A stretch of DNA of 64,000 nt from Ilyomonas limi (GCF_005233845.1 NZ_SZQL01000010.1:62001-126000); one strand, 5' to 3'; shown: positions 16,818 through 26,511, numbered from the stretch's first letter. Numbers and translations: made by a program. The notes: generated from the letters alone by a model not told the origin.

Positions 16818-19337
16818 ATGGCGAAAGATTTTGAAAAAATACTAAATCCGGACAACGATAAAGGCGTGCAGGGGCAGTATAGGACATGGTTTTTAGATTA
16901 TGCATCTTATGTAATACTCGAGCGTGCGGTACCAGCTGTTGAAGATGGGCTCAAGCCTGTACAGCGCCGCATCTTACATGCAATGAAAGAAATGGATGAT
17001 GGCCGCTTCAACAAGGTTGCCAACATTATTGGGCAAAGCATGCAATATCACCCTCACGGCGATGCCTCTATCGGCGATGCATTGGTGAATATGGGGCAAA
17101 AAGATTTATTAATAGACACGCAAGGCAATTGGGGCGATGTGCGCACCGGCGATGATGCGGCGGCGGCGCGTTATATAGAAGCACGCTTATCTAAGTTTGC
17201 ACTGGATGTAGCTTTCAATGCAAAAACAACCGAATGGCAGTTGAGCTACGATGGTCGTAAAGAAGAGCCGGTAACGTTGCCTATGAAGTTTCCATTGCTC
17301 TTAGCGCAAGGTGCCGAGGGTATTGCAGTGGGATTATCTACCAAAATATTGCCGCACAACTTTATTGAATTGTGCGAAGCTTCTATCAAGTATTTAAAGG
17401 GTAGAAAATTTGAATTGGTCCCCGATTTTTTGACCGGTGGACAAATGGATGCAAGTAATTATAACGAAGGCAAGCGGGGTGGCAAAATTCGCGTACGTGC
17501 AGTGATTGAAGAGCTGGATAAAAAAACATTGGTGATTAGAAATGTGCCTTATGGTGTTACTACTACATCTTTGATGGAGTCTATTGTAAAAGCGAATGAC
17601 CAGGGCAAGCTGAAGATTAAAAAAGTAACTGATGCCACAGCTAAGGATGTGGAGATATTGATAGAACTGGCACAAGGTATTTCGCCCGATATTACCATAG
17701 ATGCACTCTATGCTTTTACCGACTGCGAAATAAGTATTTCACCAAATGCATGCGTAATTATAGACCAGCGTCCGCACTTTGTGACTGTGTATGATTTGCT
17801 TAGGGTTTCTACAGACAACACCAGGAATTTACTGCAAAAAGAGCTGCAGATAAAGTTGAGTGAACTGGAAGACAAATGGCATTATACTTCTCTGGAAAAA
17901 ATATTCTTTGAAGAAAAAATCTATAAAGAATTAGAGAAAAATCATGAAACCTGGGATAAGGTAATTGCCGCAATAGATAAGGCGTTTGCGCCATTTGCTA
18001 AAAAGCTAAAAAGAGCAATTGTAAAGGAAGATATTCTAAGGCTTACCGAAAAACCGGTAAGAAGGATTTACAAGCTGGATATTAATGAACTGAACGAGCA
18101 GATAAAAGCCATTGATGCAGACATCCAGAAAGTAAAATACGATTTGGAGCACCTCACCGAGTTTACCATTGCTTACTTTGAAGGCTTGGTAAAGAAATAC
18201 GGTAAAGGCAGAGAGCGTAAAACAGAAATTAAACTCTTTGACACCATAACGGCAAAGCAAGTTGCCATTGCTAACACCAAGTTGTACATCAACCGTGGGG
18301 AAGGCTTTATTGGAACAGGTCTTAAGAAAGATGAATTGCTGTGCGAATGTTCCGACCTGGATGATATTATCGCATTTACAAAACGCGGTGTTATGAAAGT
18401 AGTACGCGTGGCTGATAAGACATTTATTGGTAAAGACATTTTACATGCAGCCGTCTTTCAAAAAAATGACGAACGCACAACGTACAATATGATTTATGTA
18501 GATGGGGAAACGCAAATAAGCTATGCCAAGCGCTTTAATGTAACCGGCGTTACGCGCGATAAAGAATACGATCTTACCAAAGGCAGCGATAAAAGCAAGG
18601 TGCTGTACTTTAGCGCCAATCCAAATGGCGAAGCAGAAACAGTAAAAGTATTGCTAAGTCCCAACACCAATGCCCGCATTAAAGAATTTGATTTTTCCTT
18701 TGAAACCATAGATATTAAAGGGCGTAGCAGCATGGGCAACCAGGTGAGTAAACATGCCTTACGTTCGGTAAAATTCAAAGAAAAAGGCCGACCTACATTG
18801 GCTGGCCGCAAGCTGTGGTTTGATGAGGTGTATGGCAGGTTGAATGTGGATGGTAAAGGCAGATATGTTGGCTCATTTGAAGGTGATGAACGTATATTGG
18901 TGATGTATGCCGGTGGTTATTATGAATTGACTGATACCGAAATTACGCAACGTTTTGAAGCAGATAAAGTGTTGCTTATTGAAAAATTTGATCCGGAAAA
19001 AATCATTAGCGCGGTGTATCTCGATAATGAAAAACAACAGTATAATGTAAAGCGTTTCCGCATTGAAACTACCTCGTTGCACAATCATTTTTACTTTGTA
19101 AAGGAAGGTGCCGGCAATGTGGTAGAAGCCGCTACTTCGCAAAAAGCACCGGTGCTGCTGGTGCAAACAGGCAGAGGTCAGCAGGTGCGCAAAGCCAAGT
19201 TTAAAATAGACCGGCTGGTGGATGTAATGGGCTGGAAAGCGGTTGGTGCCAAGCTGATGGACTTCAACAAAACGGTAGCTATGGAGTGGGAGCAACCCGC
19301 AGCAGACAGTAACGGCGCACCAGAATTGTTTGAGTGA
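16818..19337 (+). CDS. parC: DNA topoisomerase IV subunit A
   Basis: 839 aa. The breakage-reunion domain starts with YASYVILERAVPAVEDGLKPVQRRI, with the HPHGDASIGDALV helix region and the active-site Tyr119 in AAARYIEARLSKFA. The coiled-coil tower (about 360-470) is rich in Lys/Glu. A C-terminal beta-pinwheel follows from about residue 500. It cuts and rejoins DNA in partnership with ParE. It lies downstream of parE, a toxin-antitoxin pair and a DUF1835 gene on the same strand, and ends in a strong terminator. Confidence 0.93.
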   Translation: MAKDFEKILNPDNDKGVQGQYRTWFLDYASYVILERAVPAVEDGLKPVQRRILHAMKEMDDGRFNKVANIIGQSMQYHPHGDASIGDALVNMGQKDLLIDTQGNWGDVRTGDDAAAARYIEARLSKFALDVAFNAKTTEWQLSYDGRKEEPVTLPMKFPLLLAQGAEGIAVGLSTKILPHNFIELCEASIKYLKGRKFELVPDFLTGGQMDASNYNEGKRGGKIRVRAVIEELDKKTLVIRNVPYGVTTTSLMESIVKANDQGKLKIKKVTDATAKDVEILIELAQGISPDITIDALYAFTDCEISISPNACVIIDQRPHFVTVYDLLRVSTDNTRNLLQKELQIKLSELEDKWHYTSLEKIFFEEKIYKELEKNHETWDKVIAAIDKAFAPFAKKLKRAIVKEDILRLTEKPVRRIYKLDINELNEQIKAIDADIQKVKYDLEHLTEFTIAYFEGLVKKYGKGRERKTEIKLFDTITAKQVAIANTKLYINRGEGFIGTGLKKDELLCECSDLDDIIAFTKRGVMKVVRVADKTFIGKDILHAAVFQKNDERTTYNMIYVDGETQISYAKRFNVTGVTRDKEYDLTKGSDKSKVLYFSANPNGEAETVKVLLSPNTNARIKEFDFSFETIDIKGRSSMGNQVSKHALRSVKFKEKGRPTLAGRKLWFDEVYGRLNVDGKGRYVGSFEGDERILVMYAGGYYELTDTEITQRFEADKVLLIEKFDPEKIISAVYLDNEKQQYNVKRFRIETTSLHNHFYFVKEGAGNVVEAATSQKAPVLLVQTGRGQQVRKAKFKIDRLVDVMGWKAVGAKLMDFNKTVAMEWEQPAADSNGAPELFE

Positions 19338-19377
19338 AAGGCTTTCAGTTAAGTTCTGATTTCGTTGTTCATTTTTT

Positions 19378-19416
19378 AACGCTGATAGGGATTCTAAACT
19401 CTATCAGCGTTTTTAT
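19378..19416 (+). terminator. Terminator after parC
   Basis: AACGCTGATAG (19378-19388) pairs exactly with CTATCAGCGTT (19401-19411), followed by TTTATT. It lies 40 bases after the parC stop. Confidence 0.8.
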
Positions 19417-19571
19417 TAGTGTATGCAGGAGTGTTTTGCTGAAGGGAATTGCTAAACATTGGAGGGTATGTTCTATAAAAGTTCTTACCTCTTCCATCTT
19501 CATTCATCAATTAAACATTACCCATTAACAATTAACAACCTCAAAGGCATTATTCTTGATATTTTAGTAGT

Positions 19572-20318
19572 ATGAAGCTATCTATCAATTATTTAATTAT
19601 TATACTCATAGGCATTGGATTTGTACAGCAGGCACAGGCGCAACGGGTAATCAGGCGCAAGATTATGGGGTATGTCCTCGACAGCATTACCGGCACACCA
19701 ATAGTGAATGCTATTATCAGCAACGAAACCACGCATAAAATAACTACGCCAGATCAAAAGGGCTTTTTTAGTATTACTGCGGCGCCTGATGATGTGATTT
19801 TTATCAATGCTTTTAACTACAACTACGATACTTTAATTGCTACCAGCCATTTGCCGGATACGCTACAGGTTGCGTTGGTGAGAGAGCCGGAATATTTGCC
19901 GGGCGTAACCGTAACCACTACTACACAAGGCTATTCGAGGTACCAGTTGGATAGCATACGTCGCCGGGAAGCTTTTGTAGAGGAAATGGGCGCGCCTAAA
20001 ATGAAGACCGTTTCCAAAGCCAGCAATATGCCCGCGGGCTTTGCCATTAATTTGGATAAATTTTTCAGTAAAAAGGATAAAAACAGAACCAAAGCTTATA
20101 ATACTTTCGATTTTCTGGAGAAACAAACTTATATAGATTACCGTTTTTCGCCGCAGTTGGTGGCGCAATACACTGGTTTGAAAGGTGATTCGCTGGTAAC
20201 TTTTATGCGGCAATACACACCAGGCTACGATTGGTTACGTGCCCATCCAACCGATGAGGATATAGTATATTACATTAATGATAAACTGAAAGTATTTGCT
20301 GATAGACCTAAGCAATAA
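19572..20318 (+). CDS. Secreted carboxypeptidase-like regulatory-domain protein
   Basis: 248 aa with a signal peptide (ends at AQAQ, residue 24). Residues about 30-110 form a CarboxypepD_reg-like/CNA-B beta-sandwich (GYVLDSITGTPIVNAIISNE, TPDQKGFFSITAAPDDVIFINAFNYN). This is the plug-proximal domain often found at the N-terminus of TonB-dependent receptors, but no receptor follows. The C-terminal part (YIDYRFSPQLVAQYTGLKGDS) is conserved-looking but unrecognised. Probably periplasmic or outer-membrane associated; function unknown. Confidence 0.75.
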   Translation: MKLSINYLIIILIGIGFVQQAQAQRVIRRKIMGYVLDSITGTPIVNAIISNETTHKITTPDQKGFFSITAAPDDVIFINAFNYNYDTLIATSHLPDTLQVALVREPEYLPGVTVTTTTQGYSRYQLDSIRRREAFVEEMGAPKMKTVSKASNMPAGFAINLDKFFSKKDKNRTKAYNTFDFLEKQTYIDYRFSPQLVAQYTGLKGDSLVTFMRQYTPGYDWLRAHPTDEDIVYYINDKLKVFADRPKQ

Positions 20319-20327
20319 TTGTTTATT

Positions 20328-20485
20328 GAACCACAAAGACACGAAGAAGAGAAGTTACACAAAGGCTGTTTTTATTCTTTATAATTTATTACATACCGTA
20401 ATTCTTTTGAGTCTTGCAATTAATAGAACCGTCTTTTTCAAATTGTTGTATGCTGTTCTTTAAGAAATTCCGTGTCTTGCAGTTT
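20328..20485. repeat. Second copy of the CCACAAAGACACGAAG-arm inverted repeat
   Basis: The left arm GAACCACAAAGACACGAAGA (20328-20347) and the right arm at 20467-20485, which reads AAACTGCAAGACACGGAAT on the minus strand, are imperfect inverted copies. They flank about 120 bases of AT-rich non-coding DNA between two convergent genes. Related arms occur at 8806-8894 and 60246-60275. Confidence 0.4.
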
Positions 20486-20490
20486 AATCA

Positions 20491-21450
20491 TCAATGAATA
20501 TGGAATGCATTTTCGCTTTCAGAATCCTGCGCAGCTATAGCTGGTACTACATTCATACATTCTCTTTTATAAAAAACAAACAACGCGAAGATAGCAATAA
20601 TAGCGAGTATGCCTACATATACCGGATAGGTTTCATCTCTCATGCTTTCAGCGGTCAGTTTTCCTTCGCGACTTAGCATATAAATGCTCGTTACAACTAC
20701 TGCATTGTTTAAAAAATGGGCAAGTATATTCAACCAGATATTTTTGCCATAATAAAAAATATACCCGAGCATCATACCTAAAAAAAGCCTGGTGAGAAAA
20801 CCTTCAAATGAAAAGTGGGCTATGCTAAAGATAAGGCTCGTGAGCAGTATGCCGGCAAACGCATTGCGAAACAGTTTAACGAACATTTGCTGCATGGCAC
20901 CGCGAAAAAACATTTCTTCAAAAATAGCGGGCAACAGTGCCAGCATTAGCAGCGACAAAATATAATCCGTTGCATTGTTCATCCGCGCCATTGCCATTAC
21001 CTGTTGCGTATATTGTTCATCCAAATGCTTAAAAGTATTGCGCAAATTATCGGGCAAGGGTATCATCTGGTTCAGCTCGGAGAAAGTGCTTTGCGCATAC
21101 AAGGCCGCAAACACCAGCAATAATACGATAAACAATTGCCTCAAATTGAGATGATTATTGAACCCAATATACCGCAAAGGACGGCGATTGACTATCCTTG
21201 CAAATACAAATGCCGGCAGGGCAAACATGCAAAAAGTGCCGGCAAACTGCAGCCAGCGCAAGAGCGCAAGATTATCAGATTTATTGAGTGCATCGCCCAG
21301 TTGCAGCAGCGGCAGGTGCAATACGGCTTGTGCAATCAGTAATGTAGCAATGCCACCCAGCAAAAAACCGGCGCCAAAAAGTGCCAATAAAATACCAAAC
21401 TGCGAGAGCGGACTAATAGTTAAGGAAGTGTAAGGATAATCTCTGTTCAT
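20491..21450 (-). CDS. CPBP family intramembrane glutamic endopeptidase
   Basis: 319 aa, about eight membrane segments. The Abi/CPBP signature is complete: motif 1 FEEMFFRGAMQQM (EExxxR), motif 2 HFSFEGFLTRLFLG (His) and motif 3 LAHFLNNAVV (HxxxN). Such proteins are intramembrane proteases of the Rce1 type. Residues 90-150 contain an extra-membrane loop between helices. The C-terminal tail after VFYKRECMN is short and polar. It converges on the 19572 gene across a repeat; no partner is adjacent. Confidence 0.9.
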   Translation of the reverse strand: MNRDYPYTSLTISPLSQFGILLALFGAGFLLGGIATLLIAQAVLHLPLLQLGDALNKSDNLALLRWLQFAGTFCMFALPAFVFARIVNRRPLRYIGFNNHLNLRQLFIVLLLVFAALYAQSTFSELNQMIPLPDNLRNTFKHLDEQYTQQVMAMARMNNATDYILSLLMLALLPAIFEEMFFRGAMQQMFVKLFRNAFAGILLTSLIFSIAHFSFEGFLTRLFLGMMLGYIFYYGKNIWLNILAHFLNNAVVVTSIYMLSREGKLTAESMRDETYPVYVGILAIIAIFALFVFYKRECMNVVPAIAAQDSESENAFHIH

Positions 21451-21652
21451 GTATAAGCTTGTACATTTGCGAAAATAAAAGTATAAAGATTACAAGATAC
21501 AAGAATCAAGGCACAAGAGCGCAATAAAACAAGATGAAAGGAGTAAGCGTAAGGAACGAGCTATAAAAGATAATTTTTGGAATCTAAAGCGTGTCTCTTA
21601 AAGCTTTTAAACTTGAATTTTGCTTTCATGTTCCTTGTCTCTTTATAATGTT

Positions 21653-22693
21653 ATGGTTAAAATAGGAAACATACAATTGCCCGGTTTTCCACTGTTGCTG
21701 GCGCCTATGGAAGATGTGAGCGATCCGCCTTTTCGTGCCGTGTGTAAGGCTAATGGTGCCGATTTGCTCTATACCGAGTTTATCAGCAGCGAAGGTTTGA
21801 TACGTGATGCAATAAAAAGCCGGCAAAAGCTGGACATTTTTGACGCAGAACGCCCTGTGGGCATTCAAATATTTGGCGGCGATGAAGAAGCCATGGCTAT
21901 GAGTGCCCGCATTGTAGAAACCGTAAATCCCGATCTTGTAGATATAAACTTTGGCTGCCCGGTAAAAAAAGTAGTGAGTAAAGGTGCAGGCGCTGCCGTG
22001 TTGAAAGATATTGATTTAATGACGCGGCTCACCAAAGCAGTAGTAAATTCAACTAATAAGCCGGTAACGGTAAAAACCCGGCTTGGCTGGGATGAGCAAA
22101 GCATTAATATAGAAGAAGTTGCCCTCCGGTTGCAGGATTGCGGTATTCAGGCACTTTCCATACATGGGCGCACAAGGGCGCAGTTGTACAAAGGTACTGC
22201 CGACTGGCGCCTGATTGCAGCCATAAAAAACAATCCCCGCATTCACATACCTATTTTTGGTAACGGTGATATAGACAGTCCGCAAAAAGCATTGGAATAT
22301 AAGAACCGCTACGGCGTAGATGGCATTATGATTGGTCGTGCAGCTATTGGTTATCCCTGGGTTTTTAATGAAATAAAACACTACCTGCAAACCGGCGAAT
22401 TATTGCCACTACCAACCATACAGCAGCGGGTTGCGGTTATACGCAAGCATCTCCATAAATCAGTAGAATGGAAAGGAGAGGTGTTGGGCATTTTAGAAAT
22501 GCGCCGGCATTATACCAATTATTTAAAAGGTTATCCTAACATCAAAGAATACCGGACTAAACTGGTAACACTGCAATCGCTGCCGGCTATTGACGAGGTA
22601 TTGCAGGAAATAGAAAGGGTGTATGCCAATGTACCTGCATTAGCTACAAAACCAGTGGTAAATAATGAATATGCGGAGTGTTGCGGAGGATAA
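21653..22693 (+). CDS. dusB: tRNA-dihydrouridine synthase B type
   Basis: 346 aa from ATG 21653 (MVKIGNIQLP); in-frame upstream codons could start at a TTG but are not conserved-looking. FMN-binding TIM barrel with LAPMEDVSDPPFR, VGIQIFGGD, catalytic Cys in INFGCPVKKVVSKGAGAAVL, SIHGRTRAQLYKG, IPIFGNGDI and IMIGRAAIGYPW. The C-terminal helical tRNA-binding domain contains EMRRHYTNYLKGYPN. It reduces uridine to dihydrouridine in the tRNA D-loop. Monocistronic with its own terminator. Confidence 0.95.
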   Translation: MVKIGNIQLPGFPLLLAPMEDVSDPPFRAVCKANGADLLYTEFISSEGLIRDAIKSRQKLDIFDAERPVGIQIFGGDEEAMAMSARIVETVNPDLVDINFGCPVKKVVSKGAGAAVLKDIDLMTRLTKAVVNSTNKPVTVKTRLGWDEQSINIEEVALRLQDCGIQALSIHGRTRAQLYKGTADWRLIAAIKNNPRIHIPIFGNGDIDSPQKALEYKNRYGVDGIMIGRAAIGYPWVFNEIKHYLQTGELLPLPTIQQRVAVIRKHLHKSVEWKGEVLGILEMRRHYTNYLKGYPNIKEYRTKLVTLQSLPAIDEVLQEIERVYANVPALATKPVVNNEYAECCGG

Positions 22694-22718
22694 ACAAAAA
22701 GGCTTTAAGAATTTAAAT

Positions 22719-22745
22719 GGGCGCTTGCAGGCGCCCGTTTGTTTT
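22719..22745 (+). terminator. Terminator after dusB
   Basis: GGGCGC (22719-22724) pairs with GCGCCC (22731-22736), extended by flanking AAAT/GTTT, followed by TTTGTTTT. It lies 26 bases after the dusB stop. Confidence 0.8.
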
Positions 22746-22889
22746 AATCCTTTATTACCATATTTGATTTATGGAAAAATATTGCCGGAGTGCAGGAAAT
22801 AGAATTCCAGCAGTATTTTGACCATACACTTATTAGTGGTTTTTTAATGGTTTTAGTGCTTGCGCTCTTGAATTTAATTTCCCTGCTCT

Positions 22890-23288
22890 TTAGTAAAGCT
22901 TTAGCTTACGGAATATGTCAGGCATTGTTTCCACATCTATCGCCTCCATATCTATAAGTTTCAACGATTTGACCATTTTAAGCGTTGTGGTTTTATATGT
23001 CTGAAAATGCGGTGTTTTTAAATGCAATTCATACGCTTCCCTGTTAGCATATATCTCCAGGATTCTTACCTGCGTTGGATTTTCCTTCTGATACATCGGA
23101 TAAATGGCAATGACACCCGGTTCTAATTTCACAGATGCCCCGGATTCCTCCTTTAGAATTGCTTTGTACTCTTCAAGATAATTTGAATCAATCTCTATTT
23201 CTGATATACGAATCATCATATTATTCTTTTGAGCATGAACACTACCGGATGATAAGAGAATCAGAACTGCAATCAGAAAATACTTCAT
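22890..23288 (-). CDS. Exported antibiotic-biosynthesis-monooxygenase (ABM) domain protein
   Basis: 132 aa with a signal peptide ending at SVHAQ. The mature part is a single ferredoxin-like ABM domain (MIRISEIEIDSNYLEEYKAILKEE, GVIAIYPMYQKENP, RILEIYANREAYELHLKTPHFQTYK). Cytosolic relatives are quinol monooxygenases or heme-degrading enzymes; the exported form is common in Bacteroidota and its substrate is unknown. The His in LHLKTPHFQTY is conserved in the family. Single gene. Confidence 0.8.
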   Translation of the reverse strand: MKYFLIAVLILLSSGSVHAQKNNMMIRISEIEIDSNYLEEYKAILKEESGASVKLEPGVIAIYPMYQKENPTQVRILEIYANREAYELHLKTPHFQTYKTTTLKMVKSLKLIDMEAIDVETMPDIFRKLKLY

Positions 23289-23375
23289 ATTATTTGATTG
23301 TAATTTTATTGCCTTAAAGATTTTTGCGCTTCATCCATAAAACGATCCACAAATCTTTGCAGCTTACGTTCGAGT

Positions 23376-23425
23376 ATTTGCGATGGCAGGGCGTTCTGCG
23401 TTCCGTCGCCCCTGCTATTGCAAAT
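23376..23425. repeat. REP-like palindrome
   Basis: The left arm 23376-23393 (ATTTGCGATGGCAGGGCG) and right arm 23407-23425 (core CGCCCCTGCTATTGCAAAT) are inverted copies with three differences, around a 13-base loop. GC content is well above the surroundings. The sequence type (GCAGGGCG...CGCCCCTGC) looks like a dispersed REP hairpin; no second copy is in the window. It lies 28 bases past the stop of the CPBP protease gene at 23453. Confidence 0.5.
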
Positions 23426-23452
23426 AGTTTTGTTGTGTGCTTGTGCTTGCCC

Positions 23453-24232
23453 TTATGCTGGAATTGCTACTTTAGTTTTTGGTCTATAAAAATAGATTAT
23501 AGCTATAGCAATTGCCATGATTAATAAGTAACTAATCCATGAATTTCTTTCTACAACGTTTTCATAACCCTTGTCAGCAATGCCATGAAAAATGCCTGAC
23601 TCTTTTTTAAAACCAAAACACCATTGTCCAAAATTCCATGCTGCATGTAATCCAAATGGCAAAGCTATTCCTTTCGCTTTTAACGCCGCAAATCCAAATA
23701 ATAATGCGCCTGTTCCTGCTCCTAAAAATGCTTGTACCCATGTCATTCCGCCCACGATGTGTTCCAATGAAAATATTACAAGAATTATAAATTGGGAAGC
23801 CCACAATCCAAAAGAATAATTTAAGCTAAACAAAGGATAACCACGAAATGCTAATTCTTCACGGATTGCTACTAAAAAATAAAGCGTGAAATAAAAGAAA
23901 ATTGGATAAGCAGAAATAGCAGGATTGAAGGACATGTTGTAATGTCCTAATAATAAAACAATAACTGGCTGAAGCAATGTCATTAATAATCCAAGTCCAA
24001 AACCAACAGCTACTTTCTTAGGAGTTCTTTTATTGGCAACTACTCCCACTTTTTTTAAAGGAAGTTTCTCCCACCTCGCAAACAATATTGTTAAACCATA
24101 CGTAATAACTATTGTGATGATAAGTAATAAATGCTGACTCCACTCCGAAAGAAAATTTTTAATCAACCCTGAAACTGTAGCAAGGACTATAGCACAAAGC
24201 AAACAAAAAAGTATAGGTTTAATAATTTTCAA
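23453..24232 (-). CDS. CPBP family intramembrane glutamic endopeptidase
   Basis: 259 aa starting with a TTG at 24232; no in-frame ATG is nearby. About eight membrane segments. Motif 1 REELAFRGYPLFSL, motif 2 His in SLEHIVGGMTW and motif 3 HAAWNFGQW are present, as in Rce1-like proteases. A basic cytosolic stretch (NKRTPKKV) separates helices 3 and 4. Unrelated in detail to the other CPBP protein at 20491 (different length and loops). No partner gene. Confidence 0.88.
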   Translation of the reverse strand: MKIIKPILFCLLCAIVLATVSGLIKNFLSEWSQHLLLIITIVITYGLTILFARWEKLPLKKVGVVANKRTPKKVAVGFGLGLLMTLLQPVIVLLLGHYNMSFNPAISAYPIFFYFTLYFLVAIREELAFRGYPLFSLNYSFGLWASQFIILVIFSLEHIVGGMTWVQAFLGAGTGALLFGFAALKAKGIALPFGLHAAWNFGQWCFGFKKESGIFHGIADKGYENVVERNSWISYLLIMAIAIAIIYFYRPKTKVAIPA

Positions 24233-24433
24233 TATTGGATTTTCAATTTTATAAAGTTCTCACGAAGTCTGTCAGCATAGCACACAATAGTATTATTTTC
24301 CGCTGCCAGCAAATTCCTCATTGTCTAAAATCTGTTGTTTACTTTATACTTATTTATTAAACAATGTATTCAGCAGATAGCTGCAAAAAGGTTACTGTAT
24401 CCAACTTCTCCTTTAAGATTTTTCACAAAACAT

Positions 24434-24655
24434 TCAAACAATATCATACGTTTCTTCAAATATGTCCTTGGCACATGGATACATTTCGCCTTTAATCCCA
24501 ACCATTAAATAATCGCCGGCTTTACCTTCCAGTGTTCCTTCGAGGGTTTCTACTTTAAAAGGTTCATTTATTTGTACGCACCGGACAGGAATAGGTTTCT
24601 TAACAGCTTGCTTAAACTCAAACTCCGGGATCTCACCACTCTTAAAAATTTTCAT
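24434..24655 (-). CDS. PGDYG-domain small protein
   Basis: 73 aa, soluble. The C-terminal half (EGKAGDYLMVGIKGEMYPCAKDIFEETYDI) fits the PGDYG domain, a short beta-rich module found in bacteria and phages, and the N-terminal FEFKQAVKKPIPVRCVQI is its usual lead-in strand. Function of the domain is unknown. Isolated small gene between the CPBP protease and the LytTR regulator. Confidence 0.7.
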   Translation of the reverse strand: MKIFKSGEIPEFEFKQAVKKPIPVRCVQINEPFKVETLEGTLEGKAGDYLMVGIKGEMYPCAKDIFEETYDIV

Positions 24656-24721
24656 TCTTATTTATTTAATTACTTACTTCTTGCCTGATGATGTGCTTTC
24701 TATATAAACATCTAATTCTAT

Positions 24722-25429
24722 CTACCCTGCACTAATCACAGATGTTCTTTTTTGCAAAATATCCTGTACCTGCTTTTGGTAAGTATAGCTTACGGGGATG
24801 GTCTTATCATCGAGTGTAATGGAGTTTTTATTCCAACTGGTAATACGGTCAAGTGGTACAATATACGAGCGGTGCACACGGATAAACATAGGTGAAGGCA
24901 GCTTTTCCGAAACTACTTTCATACTCATGTGTATGAGATAGGATTTGCCGGGTGTTACAATTTTTATATAATCGTCCAATGCTTCTACCAGTTCTATTTC
25001 TTTAAAGAAAACCTTGCACCACTGATAATTGTATTTTACAAATAAATACCCGTCGTTTACCTCTTTACTCTGCCGGTATTCAATGAGTTCTTTTGCCTTC
25101 ATAACGGCTCTGGCAAACCGCTCATAGTCATAAGGTTTTACCAAATAATCCACTGCATCCAGGTCAAAACCCTGGGCAGCGTAGTTGCTGTAAGCCGTGG
25201 TAAAAACAACCGGCGGTTTATTGGCCAAATTGGTATAAAACTGCATACCGTTTATATCCGGCATTTGTATGTCGAGAAACAGCAGATCCACTCCATTGTT
25301 GTTGATGTATTCTTCGGCACTCACAGGGTCGGTAAAAGTGTTTACCAGCTCCATTCCTTCGGTTTGTTGTATATAATTTTCAAGCAACTGCAAGGCAAGT
25401 GGCTCATCGTCTAAGGCAATACATTTCAT
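24722..25429 (-). CDS. LytTR-family response regulator
   Basis: 235 aa. Receiver domain (1-120) with acidic pair DDE (7-9), phospho-acceptor Asp53 in LLFLDIQMPD, Thr in VFTTAYS and Lys in YLVKPYDYERF. A LytTR DNA-binding domain follows (about 135-228: FFKEIELVEALDDYIKIV, FIRVHRSYIVPLDRI). It begins 2 bases after the histidine-kinase stop, so the two are translated from one mRNA. LytTR regulators bind paired direct repeats; candidate repeats lie upstream of the kinase. Confidence 0.93.
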   Translation of the reverse strand: MKCIALDDEPLALQLLENYIQQTEGMELVNTFTDPVSAEEYINNNGVDLLFLDIQMPDINGMQFYTNLANKPPVVFTTAYSNYAAQGFDLDAVDYLVKPYDYERFARAVMKAKELIEYRQSKEVNDGYLFVKYNYQWCKVFFKEIELVEALDDYIKIVTPGKSYLIHMSMKVVSEKLPSPMFIRVHRSYIVPLDRITSWNKNSITLDDKTIPVSYTYQKQVQDILQKRTSVISAG

Positions 25430-25431
25430 AC

Positions 25432-26493
25432 TTAATTAAGATTGATGGTTAGCGATACTTTGTACAGGTGTTCTTCGGTTGTGATCTTTAGTTCGTGCTT
25501 TTTGTAATAGAGCAATTCCAGCCGCCGCTTCGTATTGTTTATACCGGTGCCGGTACCTTCTGCCTTGCTTTTTCCATTTGCCTGCAAATGATTTTCGCAC
25601 GTAAAGGTGATTGCCTGTGGGCTCACATCCACCATTGCTTTAATGGAAGAAGGGCGGTGGGTACTGGTGCCGTATTTAAAAGCGTTTTCAATAAACGGAA
25701 TAAACACAAAAGGCGCTATGCGTGCACTGCTGATATTGCCCGTAATAGTAAAACAAACCGCATTATTATTGGTTATCCGCAACTTTTGCAGCTCGATGTA
25801 GCTGTTGATAAAATCAATCTCCTGTTGCAGGGCTACATCATTTCCCTGGCAGTCTTCAAGCGTGTAGCGCATAATGCGCGAGAGCTTCATCACCGCATCC
25901 GCTGTTTTTTGATTATTGGCAATGGCCAGTGAATAAATGCTATTGAGGGTATTGAACAAAAAGTGCGGATTCACCTGCGTTTTTAAGAGGCTCAATTCGG
26001 TTTGCAACTGCTGCTTCGATATTTCTTCTTTTATTTCCTCGGCGGTAAACCATTGTGTTATGACTTTAATGCCGGTACTTACCAAAAAAGCAATTAAAAA
26101 TAGGGTAACGGCTCCGCCCGAAAAAAAGTAAGGTCCTTTATAATTAATACTTCTGCCTGCAACAGATTGTGCAAACGTCTTTGTCTCCTCCGAGGTAACC
26201 ATGATGGCATACATTACCGAGAGGTAAAGGAAAAAGCAAAGGAATATACTTGCAATGTATTGCGCTATTTTTTTTACCGCCAGCAATTTGGGTATAAATA
26301 CTTTGCTGTTGAGATAATAAAAACAAACAAGCAGCAGATTAGAAGCGATAAACATGGTTATGAATCGCTGGCTTGCAAATGGCGACCTTGTTTTGTCGTA
26401 ATAGAAAAACTGAAACGGAAGCATGAAAAAGCACAGCCATGCGGCAACTACAATGCTTACCTGTAAAACGATATTTTTTTCTTTTGGTGGCAC
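25432..26493 (-). CDS. LytS/YehU-type sensor histidine kinase
   Basis: 353 aa from GTG 26493 (VPPKEKNIVLQ); the frame stays open upstream to 26544 but only from a TTG, and the first ATG falls inside helix 1. Four membrane segments occupy residues about 10-170, without a large extracellular domain. The His_kinase domain has LKTQVNPHFLFNTLNSIYSLA (phospho-His), and the ATPase part has FIENAFKYG (N box) and GTGTGINNTKRRLELLY (G box). It phosphorylates the LytTR regulator encoded downstream. The signal is unknown. Confidence 0.9.
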   Translation of the reverse strand: MPPKEKNIVLQVSIVVAAWLCFFMLPFQFFYYDKTRSPFASQRFITMFIASNLLLVCFYYLNSKVFIPKLLAVKKIAQYIASIFLCFFLYLSVMYAIMVTSEETKTFAQSVAGRSINYKGPYFFSGGAVTLFLIAFLVSTGIKVITQWFTAEEIKEEISKQQLQTELSLLKTQVNPHFLFNTLNSIYSLAIANNQKTADAVMKLSRIMRYTLEDCQGNDVALQQEIDFINSYIELQKLRITNNNAVCFTITGNISSARIAPFVFIPFIENAFKYGTSTHRPSSIKAMVDVSPQAITFTCENHLQANGKSKAEGTGTGINNTKRRLELLYYKKHELKITTEEHLYKVSLTINLN

Positions 26494-26511
26494 AACTAAC
26501 GAATAAGGTAA

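Noticed and set aside
22771-22889. Possible remnant of a membrane protein (frame reading DLWKNIAG, HTLISGFLMVLVLALLNLISLL)
   Set aside because: No ATG start is in frame, the frame is interrupted upstream by a stop and it runs into the opposing gene, so it is at best a decayed fragment.
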